Assembly (NCBI RefSeq): GCF_020329435.1
Contig: NZ_JAGKJK010000015.1
Span: 1-64,000 of the forward strand
From: Bradyrhizobium hereditatis
GTDB taxonomy: Bacteria; Pseudomonadota; Alphaproteobacteria; Rhizobiales; Xanthobacteraceae
Direction of reading: 5' to 3'
Length of the DNA stretch: 64,000 nt
In this document: positions 27,016-35,829 of the stretch, piece after piece
Layout: each line of letters starts with the position of its first letter
How positions within the stretch are numbered: the stretch's first letter is position 1
The notes under the pieces: generated by a model
Seen by the model: the letters and a program-made list of their open reading frames with translations, nothing else
The model's database searches: none
What the model was told of the DNA's origin: nothing
Translations under genes and position numbers: made by a program

Positions 27016-28167
27016 TTAGCCTTTCGGCAGCGTGCCCATCATCTTGCACAATACCATCAACATCACCTCGTCGGCGCCGCCGCCGATCGAGGTCAGGCGG
27101 CTGTCGCGATAAGCGCGGCTGACCGGCGTCTCGTTCATGAATCCCATGCCGCCCCAGAACTGCAGGCAGGCGTCGGTGAGTTCGCGCCCCAGACGCCCCG
27201 CCTTGAGCTTGGCCATGGTGGCAAGCCGCGTCACGTCCTCGCCAGCGATCAGCGCCTCGGCGGCACGATAGACCAGCGCGCGGAGCAGCTCGACCTCGGT
27301 CTGCATTTCAGCCAGCTTGAAATGAACCGTCTGGTTATCGAGGATCGATTTTCCGAACGCCTTGCGGCTACGGGTATATTCGATGGTCTCGGCGATGATG
27401 AACTCATGCGCCTTAAGGCAGGCCGCCGCGCCCCACAGCCGCTCCTCCTGGAACTGTATCATCTGGTAGGTGAAGCCCTTGCCTTCCTCGCCGATGCGAT
27501 TGCGCTTGGGCACCCGGACATTATCAAAGAAGATCTGCGCCGTGTCGGATGAGCGCATGCCCATTTTGTCGAGCTTGCGCGCCACCTGCACGCCCTTCGC
27601 TTTCATGGGCACGCAGATCAGCGACTTGTTGCGATGGACCTGGTCGTCGCTGGTATTGGCGAGCAGGCAGATCCAGTCGGCCTGCACGCCATTGGTGATC
27701 CACATCTTGCCGCCATTGATGACGTAATCGTCGCCATCGGAACGCGCCTGGGTCTTGATCGAGGCGACGTCCGATCCCGCGCCCGGCTCGGAGACGCCGA
27801 CACAGGCCACCGCGTCGCCCGCGATCGCAGGCGCCAAGAACTCACGTCGCACTTCATCCGAACCGAATCGCGCCAACGCAGGCGTCGCCATATCGGTCTG
27901 CACCCCGATCGCCATCGGCACGCCGCCGCATTTGATCGCGCCGAGCTCCTCGGCCATCATCAGCGCGTAGGAATAATCGAGCCCCTGGCCGCCAAACTCG
28001 ACCGGCTTGTTCAGCCCGAGAAAGCCGAGATCGCCGAGCTTCTTGAACAGCTCATGGGCCGGAAAGATGTCGTTCTTCTCCCATTCGTCGACGAAGGGAT
28101 TGATCTCCGCGGCGATGAATTTCTGCAGGATGCGGCGGGGTTCGTCGTGGTCGGCGGTGAAGAGCAT
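27016..28167 (-). CDS. Acyl-CoA dehydrogenase, citronellyl-CoA dehydrogenase (AtuD)-like
   Basis: A 383-residue FAD enzyme that would introduce a 2,3-double bond into an acyl-CoA. FAD-binding motifs VGVSEPGAGSDVASIKT and KMWITNGVQADWI are intact, as is the C-terminal FWGGMGFMNETPVSRAYRDSRLTSIGGGADEVM. In that last segment the usual medium-chain YEGT glutamate is replaced by GGG, as in isovaleryl-type dehydrogenases where the base comes from another helix. Its sequence, especially the MAIGVQTDMATPALARFGSDE-type stretch, recalls AtuD of acyclic terpene degradation, and it shares a block with AtuC/AtuF-like carboxylase subunits. The specific substrate remains an inference. Confidence 0.9.
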   Translation of the reverse strand: MLFTADHDEPRRILQKFIAAEINPFVDEWEKNDIFPAHELFKKLGDLGFLGLNKPVEFGGQGLDYSYALMMAEELGAIKCGGVPMAIGVQTDMATPALARFGSDEVRREFLAPAIAGDAVACVGVSEPGAGSDVASIKTQARSDGDDYVINGGKMWITNGVQADWICLLANTSDDQVHRNKSLICVPMKAKGVQVARKLDKMGMRSSDTAQIFFDNVRVPKRNRIGEEGKGFTYQMIQFQEERLWGAAACLKAHEFIIAETIEYTRSRKAFGKSILDNQTVHFKLAEMQTEVELLRALVYRAAEALIAGEDVTRLATMAKLKAGRLGRELTDACLQFWGGMGFMNETPVSRAYRDSRLTSIGGGADEVMLMVLCKMMGTLPKG

Positions 28168-28180
28168 TTTATTGTTTCCT

Positions 28181-28280
28181 GTCGTTTCGGGGCGGCGCGA
28201 AGCGACGAACCCGGAACCTCGACGTTGTTTTACTCACTTCCAGATTCCGGGTTCGATGCTACGCATCGCCCCGGAATGAC
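28181..28280. repeat. Intergenic palindrome (CGGGGC...GCCCCGGAATGAC type)
   Basis: GTCGTTTCGGGGC at 28181-28193 pairs imperfectly with GCCCCGGAATGAC ending at 28280, with an inner CCCGGAAC/ATTCCGGG arm. It occupies the gap between the two acyl-CoA dehydrogenase genes of the same strand. It resembles the element at 7973-8073. Confidence 0.6.
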
Positions 28281-28286
28281 GGCGTA

Positions 28287-29441
28287 TCACAACCCCATCT
28301 GTCTCGAAGCGAGATCCTTCATGATCTCCTCGGTGCCGCCGCCGATAGCGTTGACCTTGACCTCGCGATAGATGCGCTCGACCTTGACACCGCGCATGAA
28401 GCCGGCACCGCCGAAAATTTGCACCGCTTCGGAGGCGCAGAATGCCATGGTCTGGGTCGCCTGGTTCTTCATCATGCAGATCTCGGCAACCGGGCTCTCG
28501 CCCTGCCCGAGCCGCCACGCCAGCATTTCCAGCATCGCCTGCGACGCCGCGACCTTCTGCGCCATGTCCACGATCTTGTGACGGATCACCTGATGCTGCG
28601 CGATCGGCTTGCCAAACGTCTTGCGTTCCTTGGCGTAGGCAATCGCCTCCTCGACGCAGACGCGGGCATAGGCCGTACAGCTCGCTGCCATGCCCATGCG
28701 CTCGCTGTTGAAATTATGCATGATGAGCTTGAAGCCCTGGCCCTCGTCGCCGATCAGGTTTTCCGCAGGCACGCGGCATTCGTTGAAATGTAGCGTCGCG
28801 GTATCCGATGCCCACCAGCCCATCTTCTTCAATTTGGTGCGCGACAGGCCCGGCGTGTTGCCCTCGATCAGGAGCAGGCTGACGCCACTCGGCCCCTCGC
28901 CGCCCGTGCGCACCGCAACCGTTAGGTAATCGGCCCGCATGCCCGAGGTGATGAACGTCTTCTCGCCGCTGACGATATAATGGTCGCCGTCCCGCCGTGC
29001 CTTGGTGCAGAGGTTGGCGACATCGGAGCCGCCGCTCGGCTCGGTGATCGCGAGCGCCGAAATTTTCTCGCCCGCCAGCACCTGCGGCAGCACGCGCGCC
29101 CTGACCTCAGGCCTTGCAGCACGCGCGATCGGCGGCGAACCGATGGTGTGACTCATCAGGCTCGAGCTGACGCCACCGGCGCCGGCGCGCGCCAGTTCCT
29201 GCGACGCCACGATCTTCATGAACTGGTCGGCCGGCACGCCGCCATATTCTTCCGGGAAGCCAAGCCCAAGCAGACCGATTTCGGATGCCTTGCGATAGAG
29301 CTCGCGCGGAAACTCTCCCGCCTCGTCCCATTCATTGGCGTAAGGTTCGATCTCGCGCGCCACGAAGCGACGCATCACATCGCGGAACGCTTCATGGTCC
29401 GCCGTGTAGAACGGGCTTTGCACTTTTGCGCGCTCCAGCAT
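28287..29441 (-). CDS. Acyl-CoA dehydrogenase
   Basis: A 384-residue FAD-dependent acyl-CoA dehydrogenase, the first gene of the minus-strand catabolic block. It has the FAD/substrate motifs LAITEPSGGSDVANL and EKTFITSGMRADY and the C-terminal IFGGAGFMRGVKVERIYREVKVNAIGGGTEEIM. As in its neighbour, the GGGTEE segment lacks the medium-chain-type catalytic glutamate, which places it with isovaleryl/long-chain type enzymes. The two dehydrogenases are clearly different in sequence and probably act on different intermediates. The region between 29442 and 29644 separates it from the divergent binding-protein gene. Confidence 0.91.
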   Translation of the reverse strand: MLERAKVQSPFYTADHEAFRDVMRRFVAREIEPYANEWDEAGEFPRELYRKASEIGLLGLGFPEEYGGVPADQFMKIVASQELARAGAGGVSSSLMSHTIGSPPIARAARPEVRARVLPQVLAGEKISALAITEPSGGSDVANLCTKARRDGDHYIVSGEKTFITSGMRADYLTVAVRTGGEGPSGVSLLLIEGNTPGLSRTKLKKMGWWASDTATLHFNECRVPAENLIGDEGQGFKLIMHNFNSERMGMAASCTAYARVCVEEAIAYAKERKTFGKPIAQHQVIRHKIVDMAQKVAASQAMLEMLAWRLGQGESPVAEICMMKNQATQTMAFCASEAVQIFGGAGFMRGVKVERIYREVKVNAIGGGTEEIMKDLASRQMGL

Positions 29442-29644
29442 GCTTTCCTCCGCCAGTAATCACGATGCCCCGATTTGGCCGGCGCAAACTTGCGTTGAGC
29501 GGCTGGCATTGCGCAGACGCCGTCAGCCCAATCATCGCATGTCCGGTCCAGCAACTGAACACAAGACCGTTGGCGCGAGCATGCCCTAGCCTCGGCTCAA
29601 AGCCAACAAGAGGTCATCGACCCATTGGCCGGGGAGGATGAAGC

Positions 29645-30859
29645 ATGGTCCGATCGCTCAATGCTGCCCCTGCGTTCTTCCTGACAGCGCTCCTGTCGCT
29701 TGCCATGGCGACAGCAGCCTCGGCGCAACACCCCGGCATTACCGACACCGAGATCAAGTTCGGCAATATCATGCCCTATAGCGGCCCGGCGTCGGCACTC
29801 AGCGTCACCGGCAAGGCTTTTGCAGCCTATTTCGACCTGATCAACGAGAAGGGCGGCGTCAACGGACGCAAGCTCAACATGATTTCGCTCGACGACGGTT
29901 TCTCGCCGCCGAAGACGGTCGAGGCGACGCGCCGGCTGGTCGAGAATGACGGCGTTGCCTTCATGTTCGGAACGATGGGCACCGCACCGAGTTCGGCGAC
30001 AGCAAAATATCTCAACGGCGCCAAGGTGCCGCATCTGTTCCTGATCAGCTCCGCTTCGAAGTGGAATGATCCGGTTCACCAGCCCTGGCTGATGGCGCTG
30101 CCGTGGGCACCGAATTATGTCGAGGAGGCCGGCATCGAGGTGCGCTTTGCCCGCGCCAAGAATCCAAATGCACGCTTTGCGATCCTTTATCAGAACGACG
30201 ACGCCGGAAAGGATTATCTGCGCGGCGTCAGGCAAGCGCTCGGCGCGGACGCCGACAAGGTGATCGCGATGGCGACCAGTTTCGAGGTCGCCGATCCCAC
30301 TGTCGATTCGCAGATCCTCACGCTCGCCAACACCAAGGCCGACGTCTTTCTGATCTACAGCGTGACGCCGCGTGCTTGCGCCCAAGCGATCCGAAAGGCC
30401 TATGAAACCGGTTGGCGGCCGATGCGCTTCATCTCAAGCGGCTGCGCCAACAAGGAAACGGTCATGGTGCCGGCAGGGCTTGAAGCGGCAACGGGCATCA
30501 TGTCGGTCGGAGCCCTAAAGCCTTATTCGGCTGACTCCACCGATCCCGACCTGGTTGCCTACCGCGATTTCATGAAGGCGCGGCTGCCAAACATCGATCC
30601 CGCCAATCTGGCGGCGGGATATGGTTACATGGTCGCGCAGGCTTTGGTCGTGGTGCTGACACAGTGCAAGAATGACCTTAGCCGCGAAAACATCATGGCG
30701 CAGGCGGCGAACCTCAAGGGCGTAGCGCTGCCGATGCTGATGCCGGGAGTGACGCTCAACACCTCGCCGACGGATTACCGGCCAATCAAGGACGGCTATA
30801 TGGTTGAGTTTCGCGACAACCAGTTCAACGTGATCAGTGAGTTGCTGCGCGGCTCCTGA
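29645..30859 (+). CDS. Branched-chain amino-acid-type ABC substrate-binding protein (orphan)
   Basis: A 404-residue periplasmic binding protein of the HAAT/Peripla_BP_6 type. After a signal peptide ending in AASAQ it opens with GITDTEIKFGNIMPYSGPAS and has GGVNGRKLNMISLDDGFSPPKTVEATRRLVE, both standard for the family. ATG 29645 follows GGGGAGGATGAAGC. It is divergent from the dehydrogenase block, and no transporter genes accompany it. It is not closely similar to the other two orphan binding proteins of the window. It may supply a substrate of the neighbouring catabolic block by joining a transporter encoded elsewhere. Confidence 0.9.
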   Translation: MVRSLNAAPAFFLTALLSLAMATAASAQHPGITDTEIKFGNIMPYSGPASALSVTGKAFAAYFDLINEKGGVNGRKLNMISLDDGFSPPKTVEATRRLVENDGVAFMFGTMGTAPSSATAKYLNGAKVPHLFLISSASKWNDPVHQPWLMALPWAPNYVEEAGIEVRFARAKNPNARFAILYQNDDAGKDYLRGVRQALGADADKVIAMATSFEVADPTVDSQILTLANTKADVFLIYSVTPRACAQAIRKAYETGWRPMRFISSGCANKETVMVPAGLEAATGIMSVGALKPYSADSTDPDLVAYRDFMKARLPNIDPANLAAGYGYMVAQALVVVLTQCKNDLSRENIMAQAANLKGVALPMLMPGVTLNTSPTDYRPIKDGYMVEFRDNQFNVISELLRGS

Positions 30860-31504
30860 CCGCGGCGGCCTGTCCCGATTGTCGGGATCAGTGAGCTGCC
30901 GGCGACAGATCCTGGATCAGGCGGTGCAGTCATTGCCGCTGAGTATGCGGACACCTCACAATCGCGCGGCTATCGCAAAAGCATGTTCCTGTGTAACCAC
31001 AGGTGAGCGAGACGCAATCAAACCTGGGCTGGCGGCGTTGATTAATTTGAAGGTCACTGTCGCGACGCGACCGGACACCGATCAAGCATCGTCACTGTGA
31101 GCTTCTTCGGCTGTCACGCACGGGCTGCGCAATGAGCCGGCCTAGAGCGTGATGATGTCAGGTTTGATTGCGACCAAGGTGCGCTCCCTCTCCCGCTTGC
31201 GGGGGAGGGCTGGGGTGGGGGTGTCTCCGCGGGCGACGCTACCCGAGTGGAGAGAGCCCCCACCCGGCGCTTCGCGCCGACCTCCCCCGCAAGCGGGAGA
31301 GGTGAAGCGCGTCTGCGGCCAAATCGATTCAATCAAGGATCATCATGCTCTAACGGTTGACGCTTCACCCAGTTCAGAAAAGTCGATCCTCTTGTCGTGC
31401 GGCGATCTCACAATCGCCCCAGGACTGCTGCGCTCCCGCCTCGCTTCTGTCAAACCGGGCTGACCTCTTCCATCAACAAGAGAACCGCCGGGTGAAGGTA
31501 CCAA
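30860..31504. other. Intergenic region with a long inverted repeat
   Basis: About 645 bases between the binding-protein gene and the small membrane protein. Apart from the inverted repeat at 31187-31302 I see no gene; the short frames here are low-complexity and lack ribosome sites. Confidence 0.5.
31187..31302. repeat. Perfect 22-bp inverted repeat pair, REP-like
   Basis: CCTCTCCCGCTTGCGGGGGAGG at 31187-31208 is repeated in perfect inversion at 31281-31302, with further pairing of GGTGGGG and CCCCACC inside. Each arm is itself a hairpin (CCCGC/GCGGG). This is a common design in rhizobial intergenic repeats. Confidence 0.8.
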
Positions 31505-32185
31505 ATGTTATACTCGCAAAGTCCACCACTGGCGGAGCAGCAGTGGCCGAGCGCCGAAGAAGTTTCGTCGGGCGCCCTTGCGCGCGATCCGGACGCCCGA
31601 TCCGATTGGCGTTTTGGCAGAAGGCGCATGAAGCCGGCGAACGATTCTTCTTATCCCTACCGCTTCGGGGAGGGGCAGGCGAAGACCGGCCGGCCGTCGA
31701 TAGGCCGGAGAATAGTCCGCAGCCTTACCCGGTTTTCTATTGCGGTTCTCATCGGTGTCGGCGCCACGCTTGGCTGGCATTCCTACGGTGATGCAGCAAA
31801 GGGGATGGTGGTGGCCCGGGCTCCAATGCTGGCCTGGTTGTTATCCACGTCGCCGACGAAGTCCCCGGTGGTGGCAGCAACTTCCCCTGGCCCGCTGCAG
31901 CAGCTTGAGCCCCTGGCGTCCAATCTCGATGCCGTGCGGCGCAGCGTAGAACAACTCGCTTACAAGCAAGAACAGATCGCCCAAAACATTGCGGCACTGC
32001 GGGCTGTTGAGGAGGACATCAGGCAGAAGATGTCGTTTGCGCCTCCGGCCCCTGCCCCGGCGCCGGCCCAGCAGGCGGCCTCCATCCCGCAGCCTAAACC
32101 CCCGCAACCCAGGGCGCAGTCATCGGCTGTGCAGTCATCGTCGGCGCCTCGCCCTTCGCCTCCTACGGGACCACTCTCGCGCTGA
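31505..32185 (+). CDS. Hypothetical single-span membrane protein with proline/alanine-rich tail
   Basis: A 226-residue protein of unknown function. A polar N-terminal region of about 70 residues is followed by a transmembrane segment (SIAVLIGVGATLGWHSYGDAA) and then a region of heptad-like helical character (LDAVRRSVEQLAYKQEQIAQNIAALRAVEEDIRQKM). The last 50 residues are rich in Pro, Ala and Ser. I recall proteins with this same layout as common, uncharacterised members in Bradyrhizobium. It has no partner genes nearby. The start is uncertain; the first ATG lies only six bases after AAGGTACCAA. Confidence 0.6.
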   Translation: MLYSQSPPLAEQQWPSAEEVSSGALARDPDARSDWRFGRRRMKPANDSSYPYRFGEGQAKTGRPSIGRRIVRSLTRFSIAVLIGVGATLGWHSYGDAAKGMVVARAPMLAWLLSTSPTKSPVVAATSPGPLQQLEPLASNLDAVRRSVEQLAYKQEQIAQNIAALRAVEEDIRQKMSFAPPAPAPAPAQQAASIPQPKPPQPRAQSSAVQSSSAPRPSPPTGPLSR

Positions 32186-32652
32186 CGGCTCGGATCGCGG
32201 TGGGCGATATTGACGACCTCGTCGAGCGCCGGAAATGAGACGAGTGGCATTTCAGAGAGCCGCCATAGGCACTGCAGAGATCAACGTCAGGCGACTTCCG
32301 TTTCTGGATTTCTCGGCCTGACGTCATGTCCTCGTTGCATCAACTTCTGATTTTCAGAAATTGTCATTGACACGAAGGCCAAATCAGCAATATATCGATT
32401 TGGTCCCGTCCCGATACGAGGGGCGTTTCGCGATCGTCACAGACGCGGGACGGGATGCGGTGGACGTGGATGCGCCTTTGACGAACGGTGCTGATGCGTA
32501 CGGCGAAGTCGTGTGGTCCTGACGCCCCGATGCTGGCGTCAAGTCTTGCGGTTGCGCATCGATCCAATTGGATCGAGCGCGATATCCGCGAGGCGACGGT
32601 GACAACGAGCCCGGCCCGCCGGGGAGAGCACGATATAAGCCGTAAAACCATT

Positions 32653-32762
32653 GCGCAGGGAATGTCGGATGCCTCCGCTGAACCTGTATGCTCGTGTGCG
32701 CCTTTTTGCACACTTTTGCACACGAGACCGCGGGTGCAGCGTGCACCCGGCATTCCCTGCGC
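32653..32762. repeat. Structured repeat unit with outer stem and two inner hairpins
   Basis: The outer arms GCGCAGGGAATG (32653-32664) and CATTCCCTGCGC (32751-32762) are perfectly complementary. Inside are CTCGTGTGC/GCACACGAG (32691-32699 with 32718-32726) and CGGGTGCA/TGCACCCG (32731-32738 with 32742-32749). By recollection, sequences of this kind occur in many copies in Bradyrhizobium-type genomes and give rise to small spurious ORF calls. Confidence 0.65.
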
Positions 32763-32922
32763 CCTCTGTTTGGAGGAGGGCGGGAAGTTTCAGGCAAACC
32801 TCGGGCAGTTCATGTCGCGAGATCGCGAAGTCATACTCAGTTGTCGTCGCCCGGCTTGACCAAGCCCCATACAAGTATTCCAGAGACGTCAATGATTGAG
32901 CTGATAAGCCGCGGAGTACTGG

Positions 32923-32942
32923 ATCCCCGCCTTCGCGGGGAT
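32923..32942. repeat. Short hairpin ATCCCCGC/GCGGGGAT
   Basis: ATCCCCGC (32923-32930) pairs with GCGGGGAT (32935-32942) over a four-base loop. It is preceded by TACTGG, the flank also seen in the repeats at 34760-34852 and near 45573. Confidence 0.6.
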
Positions 32943-33191
32943 GACGGTCGAGTGTGCGTTGCTATCTCTCCGTCATTGCGAGCGCAGCGAATCTATCAAT
33001 CATGCAACGCACGAGGATCTGGCTTGCTTCGGCCTTCGCTCTTCGAGCTACGGTGACAAGTCATCGCGGCGCCGCTCGAACCGCCCAAACAGTCCGCCCC
33101 AGCCACTCCACGCAAGACAGCACCCCTATATGACCCCTCATCTGTTACATAGAATACCGTCAAGCAAAAACTGCTGAACGTGGAGGAGGGC

Positions 33192-34736
33192 TTGTCCGTA
33201 CGCTATTACGACTGGATCGCCCATTTCGGCCGCCGCACGCCGAACAAGATCGCTGCCATCGACCTCGCCAGTGAGCGCCGCCTCTCCTATTCCCAGTTCG
33301 ACGCGCGCATCTCGCGCGTTGCCACCCATCTGCGTGAGGTGCTCGGCGTCAAGCGCGGCGACCGCGTTGCGGTGCTGGCGCTCAACACGACAGATACGCT
33401 CGAAGTGCAGTTCGCCTGCGGGCGCTTAGGGGCGGTATTCCTGCCGCTGAACACACGGCTGACGGTTCCGGAATTGCAATTCATCGTCGGCGATGCCTCG
33501 CCGAGCGTGATGATTCACGACACTGATCTCGCCGAGACCGCGTTAGCCGTCGCCAAGCTCTGCAACGTTTCGTCGACGCTGCTGCTTGGCGCCGGCGGCA
33601 CCTATGAAGCGGCGATTGCCGCCTCGAAGCCGCTCGATGAATTCGAGTTCGTTACCCATGACGACATCTCGACCATCATGTACACGTCAGGCACCACAGG
33701 TCAGCCAAAGGGCGCGATCATCACGCATGGCATGACGTTCTGGAATTGCGTCAATCTCGGCGGCCCCGCCTATGTCACACCATCGACGGTGCTGCTCACC
33801 GTGCTGCCGCTGTTCCACACCGGCGGGCTCAATTGCTACACCAACCCGGTGCTGCATGCTGGCGGCACCGTCCTGATCATGCGAGCCTTCGATCCGGGTC
33901 TCGCGTTGCAATTGATCAGCGATCCCGCATACGGCATTACACAATTTTTCGGCGTGCCGGCCATCTATCAGTTCATGGCGCAGCATCCGTCATTCGCGAG
34001 CGCCGATTTCAGTCGCCTGGTGATCGGCGGCGTCGGCGGCGCGCCGATGCCGGTGCCGCTGTTGAAAGTGTGGGAGGAGCGCGGCGTCGCCCTGCAACAG
34101 GGCTACGGCATGACCGAGACGTCGCCGGCGGTGCTGGCGCTCGACCGCGAGGACGCTGCGCGGAAAGCAGGCTCGTCCGGCAAGCCGGTGCTGCACACGG
34201 AAGTGCGGATCGTTCGCCCCGACGGCACCGACGCTGACGTCGGTGAACTCGGCGAACTCTGGGTCAAGGGGCCGAACGTGACGCCGGGCTATTGGAACAG
34301 GCCGGACGCCAACCAATCGTCCTTCACCGATGGCTGGCTTCACACCGGCGATGCCACGCGTATGGATGAAGAGGGTTTTTACTACATCGTCGATCGCTGG
34401 AAGGACATGTACATTTCCGGCGGCGAGAATGTCTATCCGGCCGAAGTCGAGAACGTGCTGCATCAGCTCCCCGCGATCGCCGAGGCGGCCGTCATCGGCA
34501 TTCCCGATGAGCAATGGGGCGAGGTCGGCATGGCGATCGTTGCCGTCAAGCCTGGCCAGACGCTGACGCCTGCTGAAATTCACGCTCATTGCGCCGCCAA
34601 TCTGGCACGGTTCAAATGCCCGCGGCTGATCGAGTTCGTCGATGCGCTGCCGCGCAACGCGACGGGGAAGATTCACAAGCCGACGCTGCGCAGGCAGTTC
34701 AACGCGCCGACAGCGACCGACAAGCTTGCGTCGTAG
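33192..34736 (+). CDS. Acyl-CoA synthetase (AMP-forming, fatty-acid/aromatic type)
   Basis: A 514-residue ligase of the ANL superfamily. The P-loop is MYTSGTTGQPKGAI, the second motif QQGYGMTETSPAV, the hinge DRWKDMYISGGENVYPAEVE, and the catalytic lysine is in PRNATGKIHKPTLRRQ. These match fatty acid- and phenylpropanoid-type CoA ligases. The start was set at TTG 33192 because GGAGG lies five bases upstream (33182-33186); the GTG at 33180 would place its own ribosome site inside the gene. It is followed by a palindromic repeat and the convergent XRE regulator gene, so it appears to be monocistronic. Confidence 0.92.
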   Translation: MSVRYYDWIAHFGRRTPNKIAAIDLASERRLSYSQFDARISRVATHLREVLGVKRGDRVAVLALNTTDTLEVQFACGRLGAVFLPLNTRLTVPELQFIVGDASPSVMIHDTDLAETALAVAKLCNVSSTLLLGAGGTYEAAIAASKPLDEFEFVTHDDISTIMYTSGTTGQPKGAIITHGMTFWNCVNLGGPAYVTPSTVLLTVLPLFHTGGLNCYTNPVLHAGGTVLIMRAFDPGLALQLISDPAYGITQFFGVPAIYQFMAQHPSFASADFSRLVIGGVGGAPMPVPLLKVWEERGVALQQGYGMTETSPAVLALDREDAARKAGSSGKPVLHTEVRIVRPDGTDADVGELGELWVKGPNVTPGYWNRPDANQSSFTDGWLHTGDATRMDEEGFYYIVDRWKDMYISGGENVYPAEVENVLHQLPAIAEAAVIGIPDEQWGEVGMAIVAVKPGQTLTPAEIHAHCAANLARFKCPRLIEFVDALPRNATGKIHKPTLRRQFNAPTATDKLAS

Positions 34737-34759
34737 CTGTGCCGGCCCCCAACTTCGTC

Positions 34760-34852
34760 ATGCCCCGCGAAGGCGGGGCATCCAGTAAACACGGAGTGCA
34801 GTGATTGAACTCGAGGCCGCGGCGTACTGGATCGTCCGCATTCGCGGACGAT
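34760..34852. repeat. Paired hairpins between convergent genes
   Basis: ATGCCCCGC (34760-34768) pairs with GCGGGGCAT (34773-34781), and ATCGTCCGC (34831-34839) pairs with GCGGACGAT (34844-34852). Flanking CCAGTA and TACTGG let the two halves pair across the whole element. It sits between two converging stop codons and may act as a bidirectional transcription end. Confidence 0.65.
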
Positions 34853-34873
34853 GGCAGCGGAGGGGATGGTGAG

Positions 34874-35641
34874 TTATCCCGGCAGGAACAGCGCGAATGG
34901 CTCTTCCGTCGTCCGCCGCAAATGCTGGCGATACTGCGTGTAATTGGGATCATCGGCCGAGACGCGGCCGAAGGTCGGGTTCGCGACCATCTTGATCGGC
35001 AGATAGGCAATTGGGGCGGCGATCGGCGTCAGCGACGAGCCGCGGCCGGCGAGCAGTGTGGTGATGATGCCGTACATCTCGCCCGAGATCGCCAGCCGCG
35101 CCACCGTGATCAGGCGGTGCTGGCCGTGCCGGTTGGTGACGAGGTAGATGTGGCCGGACTGGTTGGGCACCGCCACTTCGCCGAACTGGGTGAAGGCGGC
35201 GTCCTGCCGTTCGCTTTCGTGAAACACCAGCGACGCCGCCGCCGTGTCCCACGCGATCTCGGTGCGATAGGCGAAGATGGCGTTCTTGTCGCCGAACGAG
35301 GGGCGCACCGTGACGTAGGTTCCCTCGATCCAGGCCACCGCGCGACGCGAATAGGCGCCGAGACCGTCCGGCGCAACCTCGCCGTTAACGGCGGCGGCTT
35401 GTGCCGGAGGCGCCTCCGCGGCCTTGCGCAAGGAGACGCCGAGCGCCTGCTCGAGGCGGACGGTGGTGGCGAGGGTGAACGGACGGCGGCCGCCCAGCAC
35501 CTTTTCGAGCGTCGAAAGGCTGAGCTTGGCCTGTTCGGCCAGCGCCTGCCGCGAGATGCGGCGGCGCGCGATTTCTTCTCGGATCTTGTCGGCCACCCGC
35601 CGGCTTTGCTCGGCGGAAAGCTGCTTGTCCGGCACTGACAT
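34874..35641 (-). CDS. XRE-family transcriptional regulator with large C-terminal domain
   Basis: A 255-residue DNA-binding protein. Residues of about 10-65 form an XRE helix-turn-helix (IARRRISRQALAEQAKLSLSTLEKVLGGRRPF). The remaining 170 residues are an unrecognised ligand or partner domain, preceded by an Ala/Pro linker; its GAYSRRAVAWIEGTYVTVRPSFGDKNAIFAYR-type core and aromatic residues suggest a beta-rich fold. ATG 35641 is the second Met of the frame and is preferred. The gene is divergent from the VIT/VWA gene, with about 190 bases between the starts. Its target is unknown. Confidence 0.85.
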   Translation of the reverse strand: MSVPDKQLSAEQSRRVADKIREEIARRRISRQALAEQAKLSLSTLEKVLGGRRPFTLATTVRLEQALGVSLRKAAEAPPAQAAAVNGEVAPDGLGAYSRRAVAWIEGTYVTVRPSFGDKNAIFAYRTEIAWDTAAASLVFHESERQDAAFTQFGEVAVPNQSGHIYLVTNRHGQHRLITVARLAISGEMYGIITTLLAGRGSSLTPIAAPIAYLPIKMVANPTFGRVSADDPNYTQYRQHLRRTTEEPFALFLPG

Positions 35642-35829
35642 CGTCACCCCTGAACTATCAGCGCCAGTCTAGCAGACGCACAATGCATCACAAACCCGCA
35701 CAAACCCGCCGCTGCCCCGGCGGAGCGTGGTGGCGAGCGACCGAACAATGCCGATCATTCCGCTCGCGCCAAATCGCTGAATTCCACACCCTCTCGCGTA
35801 CGGCGAAATCGCCGTTCGGGAGTGACGAC

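Larger units (their letters stand above)
32186..33191. other. Noncoding stretch with several repeats
   Basis: About 1 kb with no gene I can support. Short frames cross it on both strands but have no motifs. It contains a three-hairpin repeat unit (32653-32762), a small hairpin pair (32923-32942) and a partial TCATTGCGAG-type element near 32973. Confidence 0.55.

Noticed and set aside
32364..32899. Several open frames of 80-140 codons crossing the repeat region
   Set aside because: They follow the arms of the structured repeat on both strands and contain no family motif; I recall such ORF calls as spurious products of this repeat type.
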